Shown piece by piece: positions 27,840 to 41,297 of a stretch of DNA of 64,000 bases. Every line of letters starts with the position of its first letter. The stretch's first letter is position 1. The notes beneath the pieces are model-generated. The model was not told the origin of the DNA. It saw only the letters and a list, made by a program, of their open reading frames with translations, and searched no databases. This DNA is from Prochilodus magdalenae (Eukaryota > Chordata > Actinopteri > Characiformes > Prochilodontidae): contig JAMWET010003602.1 in assembly GCA_024036415.1 (NCBI GenBank), forward strand, positions 769,001 through 833,000. Reading direction: 5' to 3'. The translations under genes and the position numbers were made by a program.

Positions 27840-28490
27840 AAGAACATCAACAGGATTAGAGCTATTCTGATTAAACCAGACCTGGAGTACCTCATCTACC
27901 TTTATTCCTAGTAGGATTGATCGCTGTAATGATCTCCTTTCTGGTCTTCCAAAAAAAGACAATCATACAGCTTCAGCTGATTCAAAATGTGGCTGCTAGA
28001 GTCACTAGGAGTAAGAGATGAGAACACATCACCCCAATTCTTAAATCCCTATGCTGGATCCCACCATGTTACAGAATAGACTTTAAGTTTCTGTTACTGG
28101 TTGGTAAATGTCTTAATGGTGTAGGACCACCATATTGATCTGATATAATGTAACAGGATGAGCAGAGCAAAACTCTCAGATCTTTGGGAGCTACTCAGTT
28201 AGTCCTGCCTAAAGTGATGACTAATCACGGAGAAGCAGCAGCGTTTAGCTACTATGCTGCTCTTAAATGAAACTAGTTAAGAGGCATAGTTCCACAAGAG
28301 CAGCTCAGTTTAATATGGTTAGGTCTACAGTACTTCTTAAGTACATAACAGCACTTTACGATCCTTATTTAAAGTTTTTTTTTTATTCTACATTGTTTTA
28401 ACCATGCTTTCATTTTTTTATTCTTTATTTTTTGTCCAGTTTTAATTTACAGTCTCTCATTTGTGTAGCACATTGAATGTATGGTATATA
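27840..28490 (+). mobile_element. Decayed LINE (L2/Rex/CR1-like) 3' end of reverse-transcriptase ORF
   Basis: Translates in pieces as DRCNDLLSGLPKK, IQLQLIQNVAARVTRSK, EHITPILKSLCWIP, YRIDFKFLLLVGKCLNG, the classic C-terminal end of fish non-LTR reverse transcriptases, interrupted by stops. It is followed by an AT-rich 3' region ending in a GTAGCACATTGAATG-like tail. Confidence 0.75.
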
Positions 28491-29483
28491 GATGCTGTAT
28501 GTGGAACCAGTGTCTATACTACAGAACACCTGAAGAACCATCTTTTTTGTAAAGAGCGTAGAAACGGTTTTACTTACATAGCACTGAAGGCTCTAATAAA
28601 CTGAAAAGGGAAATATATAAATCTACGGTAGATTCCAGCCACTCCACATTTTGGCTGTATTGTACTGAACTGAATTATGAATGTGGTGAATCATCATACC
28701 CCTATTTAGAGCACAACATGTGTCAGTGGTGTTCAATACCCAATCCTATATAAATGTAGCCAGACCCATTACAGGGACCCATTCAATCCTAATATACATG
28801 TAGTCAATGCTCTGGTCTCATCTCAACAGACACAGAGAAGAAGAGAGCTTAAGGGATCATCAATCCAGAGGTATGATAGCAGATTCTTTTAAAATCACTT
28901 TATTTTTGACATCATGCTGATATCACTGAAATATTACATCATTTCTCTTGCATGTACTAACCACCTGCGAGTCTTTGCTCCCCTTAAACTAACAGAACGT
29001 TCATATCTGGGTGTCTTTAAGTCTACTTTAATCAATGTCAGTCCCGTTTCAGCTCTGCTTCTTCTCTTTGAAAAGATGCCACAGTGAAGCTTCCTGCTTG
29101 CTGTATGTACATGCACGGTGGCTGTAATCATCTCTCGTGGTTATAGTCTGATTGTCTAAGAACGGAATCAGTAGTGACGCTATTAAATGAGGTGACGCTA
29201 TTAAATGAGATGACGGATGGAGGAATCGATTCACTGTGATCGTGCAGATGAGTGAAAGTCCCTCACTGTGTGAAGTGCATCACAAGAGGACACACACATC
29301 ATCCATGCACTCAGTAAAAAACACAAAGTATGGCAAGAATCATGAAAAAGCACTGCATTACGTCTTTAGAAGCTTGAATAATTACATCTCCAGTGTCTAC
29401 ATCCAAAAGCAACACCATTTTCAATGGCCTGAAAAGGTTCCATTCTTTGCTCTGTGGGATATCAAGGTTTTGGACTTGCTACT
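28491..29483. other. Intergenic, no gene seen
   Basis: No coding or RNA gene recognised. Confidence 0.45.
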
Positions 29484-30815
29484 AGGGCTGCACAATATAT
29501 CCTGACTCATGACTGCAATACTGGCCTTTTTAATACTGACACTGTGGCAATATGCTAATGCGTGTTTCGCATCACAAATAATCCATATTTATTTGTGTTA
29601 CTGGTTGGGCCAATCAAAGCATTCAAAATGATGCAACTCCACTCTTAAAACGGCTCCACAAAAAGGGTTGCACAATGACACAGAAAAAAACCCACTTTTG
29701 GTTCCATATAAAAGGTTTTTTCATAAATAAGATGCCACAGTAGAGTTTCAGGAGCATCAACATGATGGAAGGTTTCTGGGAAAAAACTTCAAAACAGCAT
29801 AGAATGTTATGGTCTCAATATCCAAAGAGGAGTCTATAATTCAGAACACTAATTTATTTTGGTAGGGATGCACGAATATGGTAAATAAGGAATGATGACG
29901 ATATTTAACACGAGTTATATACATATTCGCTGATATGTTTATATTTATAAAGTGTGGAAACCGAGCCACCTGGATTGGCATAACATAGAAAGGTAACAGC
30001 ATCGATCTCTGCAGTGCAGAAGTCCAGAGAGGCCATAAGTTAGCTATAATCTACGTATAATAAAAGCTGTTCTCAAGATCACAGCAGTTGTGTCATGTGA
30101 TCTCAAGACAACCTGTGACAACGAGAAAACAACTTTTGTTATCTTGAGGTCCAAAGACAAGTCATGAGCCAAATACGAGCCCATAAGATTATAGCTAGCT
30201 CATTGCCCCTCTGGACGTCCATATTGCAGGGTTGCAAATGCAGCAAAAAGAGCACAGATACTTTAGCGCAGTAACTCAGCGTCACCTGAACACTCTACTC
30301 TTCTGGAGTACAAGAACCAAATCCTTATATACCTGCTCATATATCTAGTCAAATCTAACTCAGGGCTGCATGGGAACTGGCGGAAAGGTGGACTCAAAAC
30401 AAGAGCCGGGCAATTGGCTAATTTACCATCTTCATTTTTGCTGATCTGTATTGCAAATAATGTGCAAATATCAAGAGTCAGGTAAGTGCACTTGTATTAA
30501 TGCTAAACTGCACTTGTACCAGAATGACTCACTCTGCTGCCTTTAATAAACAACCAGCTGCCTTTTAATATAGCACTTCTTTTGATACAAGGTATATAAA
30601 CACAGGCAGCCACAGATCAGATTTCTTAATGGCCATATTGGAGAAATCAGCAATAAAAACCCATCATTGGTTGGTGCATCGTCTGTTTGATGCCAATACC
30701 AATGTCGTCTTGCATTCCCACGCTCCGGCCAATTCTTAATCTTTGTCATATATTAATCGACTGCAAGGCCTTGATACATACACAGCACTGTATTTCGTCT
30801 ATATCGTGCAGCCCT
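29484..30815. mobile_element. hAT-like non-autonomous transposon with AGGGCTGCAC ends
   Basis: AGGGCTGCACAATATAT at 29484-29500 and ATATCGTGCAGCCCT at 30801-30815 are inverted ends typical of fish hAT elements. No intact transposase in between. It lies between the LINE remnant and the PPP1R11 3' end. Confidence 0.6.
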
Positions 30816-31174
30816 ACTCGGAACCTTGTGTTCTAACCTTCAGAGGCATCTGGAAGCCTGGTGTTGCCGGAACGTTTACTGCTTCAGGCCACTACACTGC
30901 ACGATCACTGGCTCAAGCTCCATTAAGGCTCTTGATCCCGTATACTTGCATTATAAGAAGAAACAGAGGAAGAAACTGGGAGGAGACAGAATGAGTATGA
31001 TCTTGTGTGAATGTTTAAGACAAATAAATAAACAACATTTTACAAAAAGAAATAAAATCGACTGTCCTATGTACAACGATCCTAACATTTCCACAGCATT
31101 CAGATGGCAAGAACTGTTAAGTCTTCCTACTAGTCACATTAAGAGATAGCAGAAAAAAACAGAACCAAACAACA

Positions 31175-31193
31175 CCCCCCCCACCACCCCCCC
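31175..31193 (-). other. C-run (G-rich on PPP1R11 sense strand)
   Basis: Eight Cs, then ACCA, then seven Cs. On the minus strand, in the probable PPP1R11 3' untranslated region, this is a G-rich tract. Confidence 0.6.
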
Positions 31194-31377
31194 AAAAAAT
31201 GGGTCTTCCTGCATTTACCTACAAGCTCCCGCTCATCAAACCAAATCCCGCTCATGCTATCTGGAACACAGCAATGCGGTGACTGAATTCAGTGTGAGTA
31301 GATGGATGTAAAATTGTGATGGTGTCATCCACCCTGCCCTCCCCCCTCCAAGCAAATATCTTCCCTCCTGCTCCTGA

Positions 31378-34300
31378 TTAGTGAGGGTTTGTACCCCCGG
31401 AGCCAGGGGGCGCTGTAGCCCCGCCACTCCCTCTCTGTCCATGAGATCTCCCGTGTCCCAGAATGCAGTGTGCGCTGCCGCAGCCTTCATCATCCTCTCC
31501 CTCACTCTCCGTGGAGGACTCGCCAAACTGCCGAGGCTTCTCGTAAACGCAACAACCTGAATAACGAGATGGGAACACTTAGTGTAAGGATGAGGGACAG
31601 TGCTGTAAAGCTTTACCTTTTTAACATCTGAAACTTTCTATTTTGGGAATTATGTGCAGGGTTATTGCACATTCAGGTCAGGTGAGACCAAGACTTGCGA
31701 TCTATAATCTGCTCTAAAGACTTTTACTGGCTAGGTTTTGACATTGCTTGAAGTGAGAATTTGGAATACAAATGTCTAAAAGACTCGCTTATGCAGTGTT
31801 TAATCCAGTAGACAGGTTTCCCATGACAACAACCCCCAGCGACCCCATTTACAGATAGCAGGCCTGTCACAGTTATTACATAATCGCCTGATTACTGTTA
31901 TTTAAGCTGATCACAATTATTTTAGCAGACTGCAATTACTTTACACCATTCTTAGCTTTCATAATAATGTGTTTATGTCGCAGCAAACAGAATGTGAACT
32001 GGGTGCGTTTTGAATTAGTTGAGGCAGAAAAATCATAGAAATCATATTTAAAATGATTTTCTATATGCCATCTGGCAAAAACATTGTGCTAAAATTTTAA
32101 TGTGACGGACGGACTGAAGGTAACTCTCCAAAAATGCATGTTCCATTGGCTCCTATTCAAAGATGAACATATTTATTTTGGAGATATTCTTACAGCAACA
32201 TAATGTAAATAAAAGAAAGCAGGAAACACATGTACTAAGACATGTTGAAGGTCTTAACATCCCACTTTCTGGCTACTGCTATAGCAGCCTCAGATCGAAG
32301 CAGTAATCCTGTTTATTAGAGCTTTATTAGAACTGTTTCTGATTACAAACTTCATTGACCAATAAAGCACAAACCTTAATACCCTAATCAGCATGAGCAA
32401 CATGGACCTTTCAAATGTTGGGTGATGATAAACATTTATTCCACATTTATTGTACCCAGTGTTCATTAAATAACGCTAGAAACGTGCCGGTTGAGCTGCA
32501 CTGATTGATCGCGTTCAGGGCAACTGTGTATTAATGCTAAAATGTACCACACACCTATAGGTAACAGTAAGCCATACAATCTCAAACTTCAGTAGCAACT
32601 CAACACTGTTTAAGTAAGTTTGGGATTATTCAGACTGCAGTTTGCATGATCACCGTTAGTGGGATGTAAACAGTCATTATTTATTATTACGCACGTGAGC
32701 CACACAGCTGCCGGGAAAAACTAAAAATAATTTGCAAAAAATTGCAGGAATTACACTTTTCACCAATTCAAAGTTTGAATTGATGCATAACAAACAAACA
32801 ACTCACATTTTGAAGACCTCCTTCCCAAATGTTCATTGTCCACCGTGTCACTGGACCACTCAACCTTTTTCTCAGTCTTCCTCTTTCGAAGTTTAATGGT
32901 CAAGCTTCTCCCCTCCTACAGAAAACAGAGGCATCATGAAAACCCATTCATATATCTGATCTCACAGTAGCCAGAAGGAGCTAAAACGGTCTTTTGCTTG
33001 TTGCATGCAATTACACAGTTTCACCTCAGAGGTTTCCAATTCTGTAATAGTTATACAGTGTAGATTTAATGCTTCAAAAACAATCAATTAAATTAAATGG
33101 TAAAAAAAAAAACAAAAAAAACATATGTTACAGTAAATAAACAAAAACAACCAACCAAACAAACAAAATTCACATGTTTCTCCACTGTGCTCTGGCTACT
33201 GCACTTTCTGTAATACAGTTACCATCCCATGAGCTGCATGCTCTCTCATTCATCTTTCACCCAGTAAACAGTCTCCTGTAATTAAACTACTTTATAACAT
33301 CACAGTTTTACTTTAGCTCATTAAAACGTAGGTGGAGAGTTCACCACTTTAGTGCAGAAGAAATATAAAAACAGAGGAGACTACAACTCCCCTTTCACTC
33401 GGCTTCTTACACCAGTAATAAAAATGGTCACGGTACAAACCTGCTTCTTCTTAGATTTGACAAAAACAATTCTGCTGACTGACAATTTTTGCTGATTTGA
33501 GTACTGTTTAAATACGCAAACCTGATTAACTGGCTTTGCTTTGCATTACATAGTAGTGTGTATATATGTTTAATCTCATTACCATGTAATGCAAAGCACT
33601 TACATTACTTTATATATAAAAGGTGGCCGCATGAGGTAAACAGTACAAATTATGTCCGTTTTCAATCTAGCATATGACATGTTTTTAATGAGTCGCCTAC
33701 TGATTATTTCTCATCACCTGTTACCACAATGGAGCTGCATTATAAGGAAAGCTCAAGGGAAGCAAACCACAGTTCAGAAAACAGAAGACAGCCAAGATCT
33801 TTGCTGTCCACAGTACAAATGGCATTAAGCCTGCATTGCTGCTGCAGCAAGGCTGAAGAGCCACCCACATAAACAGACCAGGTGTGGGAGGATTTCATCA
33901 CACTGTGATAAATTATGACAGTCCTGATATGGACTACTCACAGGTGAAATGCATTAAAGAAAGCATTATGTGGGGATCAGGGTGGAACAATGCATGTCAG
34001 CAGGCTGGAGGTCAGTCAATGACAACAAAGACATTAAAGTCTGTGAAACTCTACGGACTACTGTACGACACAGCTGAGCAACCTTGGAATCATTCATTGA
34101 TATCAACACCTTTTGTGTAGAAGCTGAAATTATGTAAATCACTATTCTTTCATTCTCTTTAAAAAGATACCATGTGCTTAGATGTAAACGACATTGCCCT
34201 TTACCATTCTACTCTGTGGTTAGAAAAGATTGCACTTAATTACAGGCTACATAAACAGAACATCACCAACTAATTAACTACACACATACACACTTTGAAT

Positions 34301-37300
34301 GCCACCACCAAGAACTATAATGTAGATTTGCAGGCTGGCAAAGAAAGCTGGGGAGTATGTAAAATACAAATACATAGGCTTGTTCAGAGGAAGTCCTCTG
34401 CTACAGACCAAACCCAGTTTAATATACCCATCATCAAAATAATGGCTGCACATATAATTGCACCCAGAAAGAATCAACCAACAGAGTTTAAACTTGTTGG
34501 GTTCATTTTACATTGAGAGACATGCTAATGATTCAAGTTTCATGCTCAGCTGCACATGTGACGTAAGCAAGGACAGGCCTTATCGTTGTACCTGACTGAC
34601 CCAACAGCCACAATTGCAGACATTCAGCAAGCATTGATTCCCTCCATGAGTCTTCCTGTCTACCCCACATGCCCACAGACCGCTACGATAACTGCCGTTA
34701 ACACCACATCAGCATCACCAAAGACTGCAATGATCTCGTGCCAGACTGTCATGGAGTAACTGAGAATGGCAGCGAGTCATCTTTAGTGACGAGTCCCGCT
34801 TTTGTCTTGGTGGAGACAATCAATGAATCCGTGTGTAGAGGCATCGTGGTCAGCACCAAGATGAGTGGTATGCCATTACGTGTCACACATCCAGAAGACC
34901 TTGTGTCACTCCACCTCCACCCCTACCACACAATTTGCAGGAACTGTATGAGAATATTCAAGATGCATGGGATGGATTATCATAGGATACCATTAGGAAC
35001 AACTCCATGCTGAGACGTCTGGTTTGTTGTGTTGTGTTAGCAAACATGGCAGCCCTATGCCATACTGAGAGACACTCAATAAATATTGCCCATATCAGTC
35101 TATATTTAATGTTCCCGGTAACCTTTACCTTCCTTCCCAATAGCACTGCAATCCCACACTTCTTTTTGGGTGTAACTGTTCTTTTAACAATGAGTGTATA
35201 TTGAGCAGTATAGAGCAGTCACTCATCTAAATGTACAGTACATCCCAAGCTAAAAAGGAAAATCCCCAGAAACTTCTGCACAATTCAGTTTTTAAATATA
35301 AACATCATTCAGAGTGGTTTGTTGTGAAATAGCTGTAATGTAGAGAAGCTTACAGACTCAGATTTCTTTACAGTGGTGGTGATGGGAACCATGGTTCACA
35401 ATGTTCATAACGAATGTCTATTGTACATGTGATGTTAAAATGGTGGTAAATATGAGCAAACATATTTCTGCTTTTCAGCTACACAAAAAAATACATTCTC
35501 AAAACTACCTGGGAGCATTTTCTATAACTATAAGTGCCATTAAATCTAACTCCAAGTTATTTTTGCATTAAAACCACTCTAAATATGTTTTCATATGCAT
35601 CCTAAGAATTTAATTACACAGAAATGTCTACAACTCACTGGAACGCTGCTCTAAAGCAGAGCAAATGTACTGTACAGGCCCCTCATCAATCAAAGCATAA
35701 AACAGGATTTGAAGAGCACTCTACGGCTTTAAGGACATTCCTCCTTTGTAAACAGACAGGAGCTTTAAATGCTTTAGTTTTCTAGGAAAAGTATAGCGTC
35801 AGGGGACATGAGCAGATCCCTTTTTGGAGTAATTATAGATCCCCTTTTTTAAACTCCCCAAGATCAGCATAACAAGCCAGCCACTTCCTTACTACTGGGA
35901 ATAGATTTACTTCCCTCTTACAAGACTGGGTCAACTTAAACCCACAGTGTACAGAATCCATTCAGCCTTGCAGAACCAATGAGAGAGCACTAAAGGGCTC
36001 AATCCCACATTTTTCTTGTATTGTTTTATTTCCCTGAGGTCCATTTGTAAACCGTTTGTGTACCAAAACAGTCATATTTCTATACTGTTACACATCTTTC
36101 TTTTATCCCATTTTACTCCTCTAAAGAAGCTGCTTTTGCTACCGATCTGCCACATGTGTATGTACTACACATCACTTGTAGATTGTGAGGAAAACTCAGA
36201 TTCAGTAATAAAGGAAAATAATCAGGAAATTACACACAGAAATATTGTTATCGTGGACTTTTTGAAATAATCACACCGTTTTAGTACAGTTTCACCACAA
36301 CAACACTATACAAACCCATAACTATTTCTATCTATATATTCAATGTGACTCAATTATTGTGCAATATTTGATGCTGCACCTCATCACCTATATACATCCT
36401 GTATACATCTTGGACTGCTAACATCACTGTAATTCATGTACTCTGACTGACTATGATCAGTATTTAGGTGACTGCCAAGATCATCAGGATTCCTGTAGCT
36501 GGTGCAGGAGAACATAGCTGTACAATAACAATATAATATCTGCGCCCTATACATCTGTACAATTAAATATGCAAGTTGTTAATTTGTATAGTTTAATTTT
36601 TTTCTTAACAATAGAGATTTATTTATTTTTGTCAAGTCTTATATTTTGTATTTTGAATGACGTGCACCTTTGTCTACCCCTTGCTCTGTTACGTTTACTC
36701 TACAGAGTTATTCTGCTGTAACGATGCAAACTTCCCCATGTGGGATAATAAAAGGCATTATCACACTCAGCCCACGATTTGATTCAACTCACGACACCGG
36801 ATCCACAATTATGACTGCCATGTCGTTGCACAATTTTCTAATGACAGTAAAGGATCAAGGATCAAGGTGCTGAATGGTGCTGACTGTTTTTAAATGTTGG
36901 TCTTTAAAGAGTGCAGTTGCATTAGTTGCCATTATCTATCGGATTATGTCCTATTCTACAATGCACCTCAACACCTGCACAGTGTTTAAACTTAAATTCT
37001 TAAATACTGATAACAGCAGTTTACATATTGTTCCTTTGAAGGAATCTGTAGTTTTCTGTCTAAAATTTCGGAATAAACTAAGAAAAAAAAAAAAGAAATC
37101 AGTTTGAATGGTGTGTCAAAGATGTCCATGTATTGAGGTGTAGAGATAGCTACTAAAACAGAATGCTAATCAGCTAGCCATGGCCTGTCCTGTCTCATAA
37201 TACTATGCTGTACTTGTGATAATGAGTCACTGGAGCTCTGTAGGAGTGGAATCAGCCCAACACAAATGCAGAAACAGAGCTGTAGCACCAACAGCATATT

Positions 37301-38714
37301 CTAATCTCTTATCAGTCATGTTGAAGATGCTGCTCCCAGTTAGCTCACTTAGAGCCAGGTAGCCAATGAAAGAAGGAGTAACCTCCTGACGAATTACCAC
37401 CACTCTCTGCAAGAAACTATGTTCAGCAGCAAACAAAAGAAGAGATATAAATAGAAGCAGAAAAAGAGTTAACATTGGTGCTGCTCTCCACCGCTGCAGA
37501 TGCTCTCGGAGAGTAAAGGGATGACGCTTGATGCTAAACTGCAACGTTTGTCCTAGACCTGTAAGGAGTGAAGGGGGATGAAGGGGTGCTGTACATATCC
37601 TTGTAATATATTGCCCCCTAATGTTTGGAATATGAATTTGACAGGTTGCATCACCTTGCACTGCTACTCTAAGTGGGTGTTTCTAACCACTTAACCACTC
37701 GGGCGGTTTTAGCAAGCCTAAACCTAAATGCAATCGGATGGCTGGAAAACACCCACACTGATATGACTGGACGGCTGAAATACGCCCACTTGCTCTGTTC
37801 TGCACTGATCTCTATTCACAGCTCATGTACATACATGCATATACAACACGCATACCGACATACATACAGACAGACAGACATATCTCTCTTAAAGGCACAG
37901 TAACAGAAACAGCCTTTCTGGCTCTCAGAGATGAAGGCTGAAGAAAGGTTGTAAAACAGTCATGAAGAAATGAAGTCCGGTCAAATCTTATGAACATAAA
38001 CAAGAAACATGAAATTTGACTCTTTGATAGTTACGATTAGAACTCAGTAGGTCAACTAGATCATTACCTAGGCTAATCTACAGAGCCTTATGCGAACAGG
38101 AACATCTGTAACCTGTGATAGCTGCTCGATACCGGAGTACAAAAAGGCGGCAATCCACAATTCACTGACATGAACACTCACCTAAAACAGTCGTCTGAAC
38201 TCGGAACATAAAACTAGGCCTGGGTTGGTTAGAAGAATACATATCTCATGTTACATAACTAGTCGGTTTTATCACAAAATGGGCATAGCCCAGACTGATA
38301 GCCCTTTTTGCATTAGCAGCACGTTAGCTACAGTTTCTATAGTCATTTTTGCTGTCTCATTCTATGCCAAATGGAAGTCTATTGCACCACCCCTCACCCC
38401 AGAAGCTTAAATTTACGGTCAGCTTTCGATTAGAAATTCACCGTTCCACCTTAAATGGTGCAGCAGTTACATTAAGGTGGGACGGGTCAATTCGAATAGG
38501 AGGCTAACTTAAGCCACAAGGAATGTTTATGCACAATTACGTCTGGAAATGACCCCAGAGTGAAGTTACACGACACTTTAGTCTCTCCCAGCTATGGAGC
38601 CGCAGTGTCGGAGGTGAGGACGCTGATGTTTACCTGCTGAGGCGGCGGTGGAGGCGCGCCCGTCGGCACCGTCTCCGTTATCGTCTCGCTGGACGGACCA
38701 GGGACCTCCGCCAT
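31378..38714 (-). CDS. PPP1R11: PPP1R11, protein phosphatase 1 inhibitor-3
   Basis: Heat-stable inhibitor of PP1, also reported as an E3 ubiquitin ligase. Three coding exons on the minus strand: 38714-38634, 32915-32807 and 31556-31378, joining in phase into 122 residues, against 126 in human. Start [17 protein letters not shown] resembles the human N-terminus. Exon 2 encodes [17 protein letters not shown] with the PP1-docking motif KVEW at 44-47, then [15 protein letters not shown]. Exon 3 encodes [18 protein letters not shown], an acidic run and [10 protein letters not shown], the Cys/His part. It ends GGTNPH and TAA at 31378-31380. Splice sites are GT/AG. A 3' splice site 36 bases before ATG (exon starting 38750) suggests a separate 5' untranslated exon. 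The promoter is shared with or adjacent to that of VARS2. Identity is firm. Confidence 0.95.
34455..35185 (+). mobile_element. Tc1-like element, decayed, with terminal repeats
   Basis: Same family as 49822-50500. The transposase stretch near 34780-34830 corresponds to [12 protein letters not shown] text but is frameshifted. The right end GGGTGTAACTGTTCTTTT resembles the inverse of the left end AAAAGATTAGTTGCAC seen at 49820. Inactive. Confidence 0.65.
35290..35660. mobile_element. MITE-like element, same family as 3770-4340
   Basis: Shares CATTCAGAGTGGTTTG and TTACAGTGGTGGTGATGG blocks with the element at 3770-4340. Confidence 0.45.
36440..36775 (+). mobile_element. LINE 3' tail
   Basis: Similar to 13218-13560: TAGAGATTTATT, TTTGTCTACC...TGCTCTGT, CTGCTGTAACGATG and GGGATAATAAAAGGC. 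Truncated on the 5' side. Confidence 0.55.
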
Positions 38715-39225
38715 GCTTCACGGTGGCTTAAGAAGCTCAACAGCTCCCTCCTGCAAAAGACAGTGAAGCTTCTACAACTGGGACTCCCCCGTCGATGACG
38801 CTCCTGGCTACTTTTTGCAGTAAAACGCATAAAAAAGTGCAAATAAAAGAGGACCACAGGACAGCTGTGGCCGGAGCTCCTTGAGACGAAGCTGCACTCG
38901 CTGCGCTGGGCCCAGACCAGAGGGGAAGCTGTTCAGGGACGGACTGATTCTTCGCTCTTTGTGCTCACCTAAATTAACGCCGATGGGAAAACAACGCAGA
39001 ACGTTAACAACCTAACGCTTAAAACTCAAGTTAAAACCTATTTAACCATAAAGGGTATAAATAACTTAATTTATTACCGGCCTTTGATGTCGTTTCAGTT
39101 TTTTTGCGTTATTGTTTTTTCTCCAAATGCAGCGTTTTAGTTTGTAATATTATGCAGGAACAGACCACAACCCCCAACATGTCAAACATGTCTGCGCCCT
39201 GAAGAAGCACACAAGCATAGGTAGG
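38580..39225. promoter_or_regulatory. Head-to-head PPP1R11 / VARS2 promoter region
   Basis: GC- and CpG-rich interval between the PPP1R11 start codon (38714, minus) and a donor-like site CATAG/GTAGGT at 39220/39221 that could end a non-coding first exon of VARS2 (plus). The VARS2 coding exon begins only three bases after an acceptor, so an upstream exon is required. The exact start sites are not determined. Confidence 0.5.
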
Positions 39226-41294
39226 TTAACTCCTAACTTGAGGTTTCATTCTAATTACTGAGTACATTATATAGTGTACCTCGTTTTTATACAACCGACT
39301 CCTTTAATATAATTGTTTCCTTTGTTGTGCGTTTTTTATGTATATTTATTTATTCTGTATTCATCATTTTCACTTTGCTTTCTGTTTGCATTGCCTGTTT
39401 GTTTGGTAGTTACAAAACATGGATCTTTAAGGGTTCTTTAGTAAAGACGGTTTACTAAAGCGGTTCTATATAAAACTACGAGCACTGAACGAACCATTTT
39501 CATGCTTAAATGACTCCTTGCATAATGTGACATGGTTGCTCAGATTAATTCAGACTGTGTACATAGCACCAAAAAGGGTCCTGCTATTGTTATGATGTCA
39601 AGCTTCTAACTAAAGCAGAACCCTGCATATCCCTTCTAACAAGTCCCCTCACAAGCTCCAGGTGGTCCAGAGTTCTGGTTGCTTTTAGCACAACTTACCA
39701 ACAGGGAGTTTACAGGCTCTGTTTTAAGGTAAGGTTAAAATGACTTATATTTTTCCCCTTGAAGGTTGAGACAATGTTTAGTGTAACCCATTATTATTAT
39801 TATTATTTTGGTAATGCAGGCTATAATTTTAAAACATTGCAACTCTTGTGATTTGGACAATTGCTTTAAATTGCAAGCTCAAAAAAAAAAAAAAAAAAAA
39901 ATTCATCAGCACTACATCTAGACCTGTCGCAAATGTTACATGATCATCAAACTGCAGTCCTAAAAAAATGACTTTTTAACTGAGTTTTAATTGATTGTAA
40001 TTTAAAAAAGTTGGTTCTCTACTGTCTTAAGACAGCAGCATGAGTAATGTTTATTTGTTTTTGTCATGAATAAGAGAGTGAGTGTTTTTTCCTAATATTT
40101 TATATAAAACACATGGTTCAGTGTAAATGCACTCTAAAAAGGATCTTTAGAAGTAGTTCTTTAGGGGTTCTTTAATAAAGACAGTGGTTCTATTTAGAGT
40201 CCATGCTTAAATGTTATTTGCCTGGTGAAATGGTGTTCTTCGGTTTAATGAAAAAGTGTTGTATATGCTTAAATACTGTATGGACTCTACCTGCAAAAGG
40301 TTCTATGTAGCAACAAAAATAGTTCTTCTATTGCTACAGATTTGACCCAAAACCAAATTTGACATGGTTTGCTGGTACAACAGCTAACCTTTTTTTCCTT
40401 TATATACAGCTCATTCTCCATCAAGCTAAAGAACCATTTTACCATGTAAAGAACAATGTATAAATGAAGTAGTTCTGTATAGAACTCATGGTTCTAAGTA
40501 AAACCACAGTCTTTACTAAAGAACTCCTAAGAAGTATAGACAGCTGTGTAATATATGATGTAGACAGTACTGCCAGTATTAGCTACGGAGTAGACACTGC
40601 TAGGAAGCAATATGGCTAATCAGCCCGTTTGGCCACCTTTAGGCTAGTACTTTAAAACAAGACAACTAAATTGTTAATCATCATATTTGTCACAAATTAT
40701 TGCCAGTTTAAAATCCATGATCATAACAGCCCTATCATCCCAACAAGTGCATTATATGGTAACTTTGTAGTTTGGTGTAGTTATACTGCACGTATACTGT
40801 AGTGAAAAGTACTTTATAGATATGTTATTATAATTTTCAGAAGGGTGAAAACCTTTATGGTGGTCTAACAGACCCACACAGTTGTTTTTATATATTTCTT
40901 TGCTTCTTAGTTTGCATTTTTGAGCAGATGGTTCATTAATGAACTGTTTTGAAACCTTTGCTTTATTTTTGCATAATTTACCTTTAAGGTCATTTGTTAG
41001 TTCACATAAATAAAATGACATTCAATTAATTGCCATTAAAACAAAGTGCAAGGCACATCTGTAAATGAAAAGAGGGCTGGGGCTTCACCCAGAGTGGTGC
41101 AAGAGCGTAAGTGCATTCAGTTACATAAGTACGGATAAAAACACAAACTAACAGGACACACACAAGGGGTGTACCCAATTCAAATGTAAATTGAGTGAAA
41201 TGAAATAAATGGTATTTATTATAATCCTTAAGGTAAAATCACCCAGCTGTTGTAATGGTTGCTGTCCTCACCAAGCCCACCTGTTTGCTTTTAG
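39221..41294 (+). other. Presumed VARS2 intron 1
   Basis: AT-rich, with an A run at 39880-39900 and several GGTTCTTTA/AAAGAACC-type short repeats (about 39430-40510), typical of a small dispersed fish repeat. No gene seen. Confidence 0.45.
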
Positions 41295-41297
41295 GCG

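Larger units (their letters stand above)
32916..38633 (-). other. PPP1R11 intron 1 (5.7 kb)
   Basis: Contains a Tc1-like remnant, MITE arms and a LINE tail (listed separately), plus an unexplained 144-codon frame on the minus strand at 37661-37227. Otherwise no gene is seen. Confidence 0.85.

Noticed and set aside
36670..36873. 67-codon frame in PPP1R11 intron
   Set aside because: Covers a LINE 3' tail also present in the snoRNA host copies.
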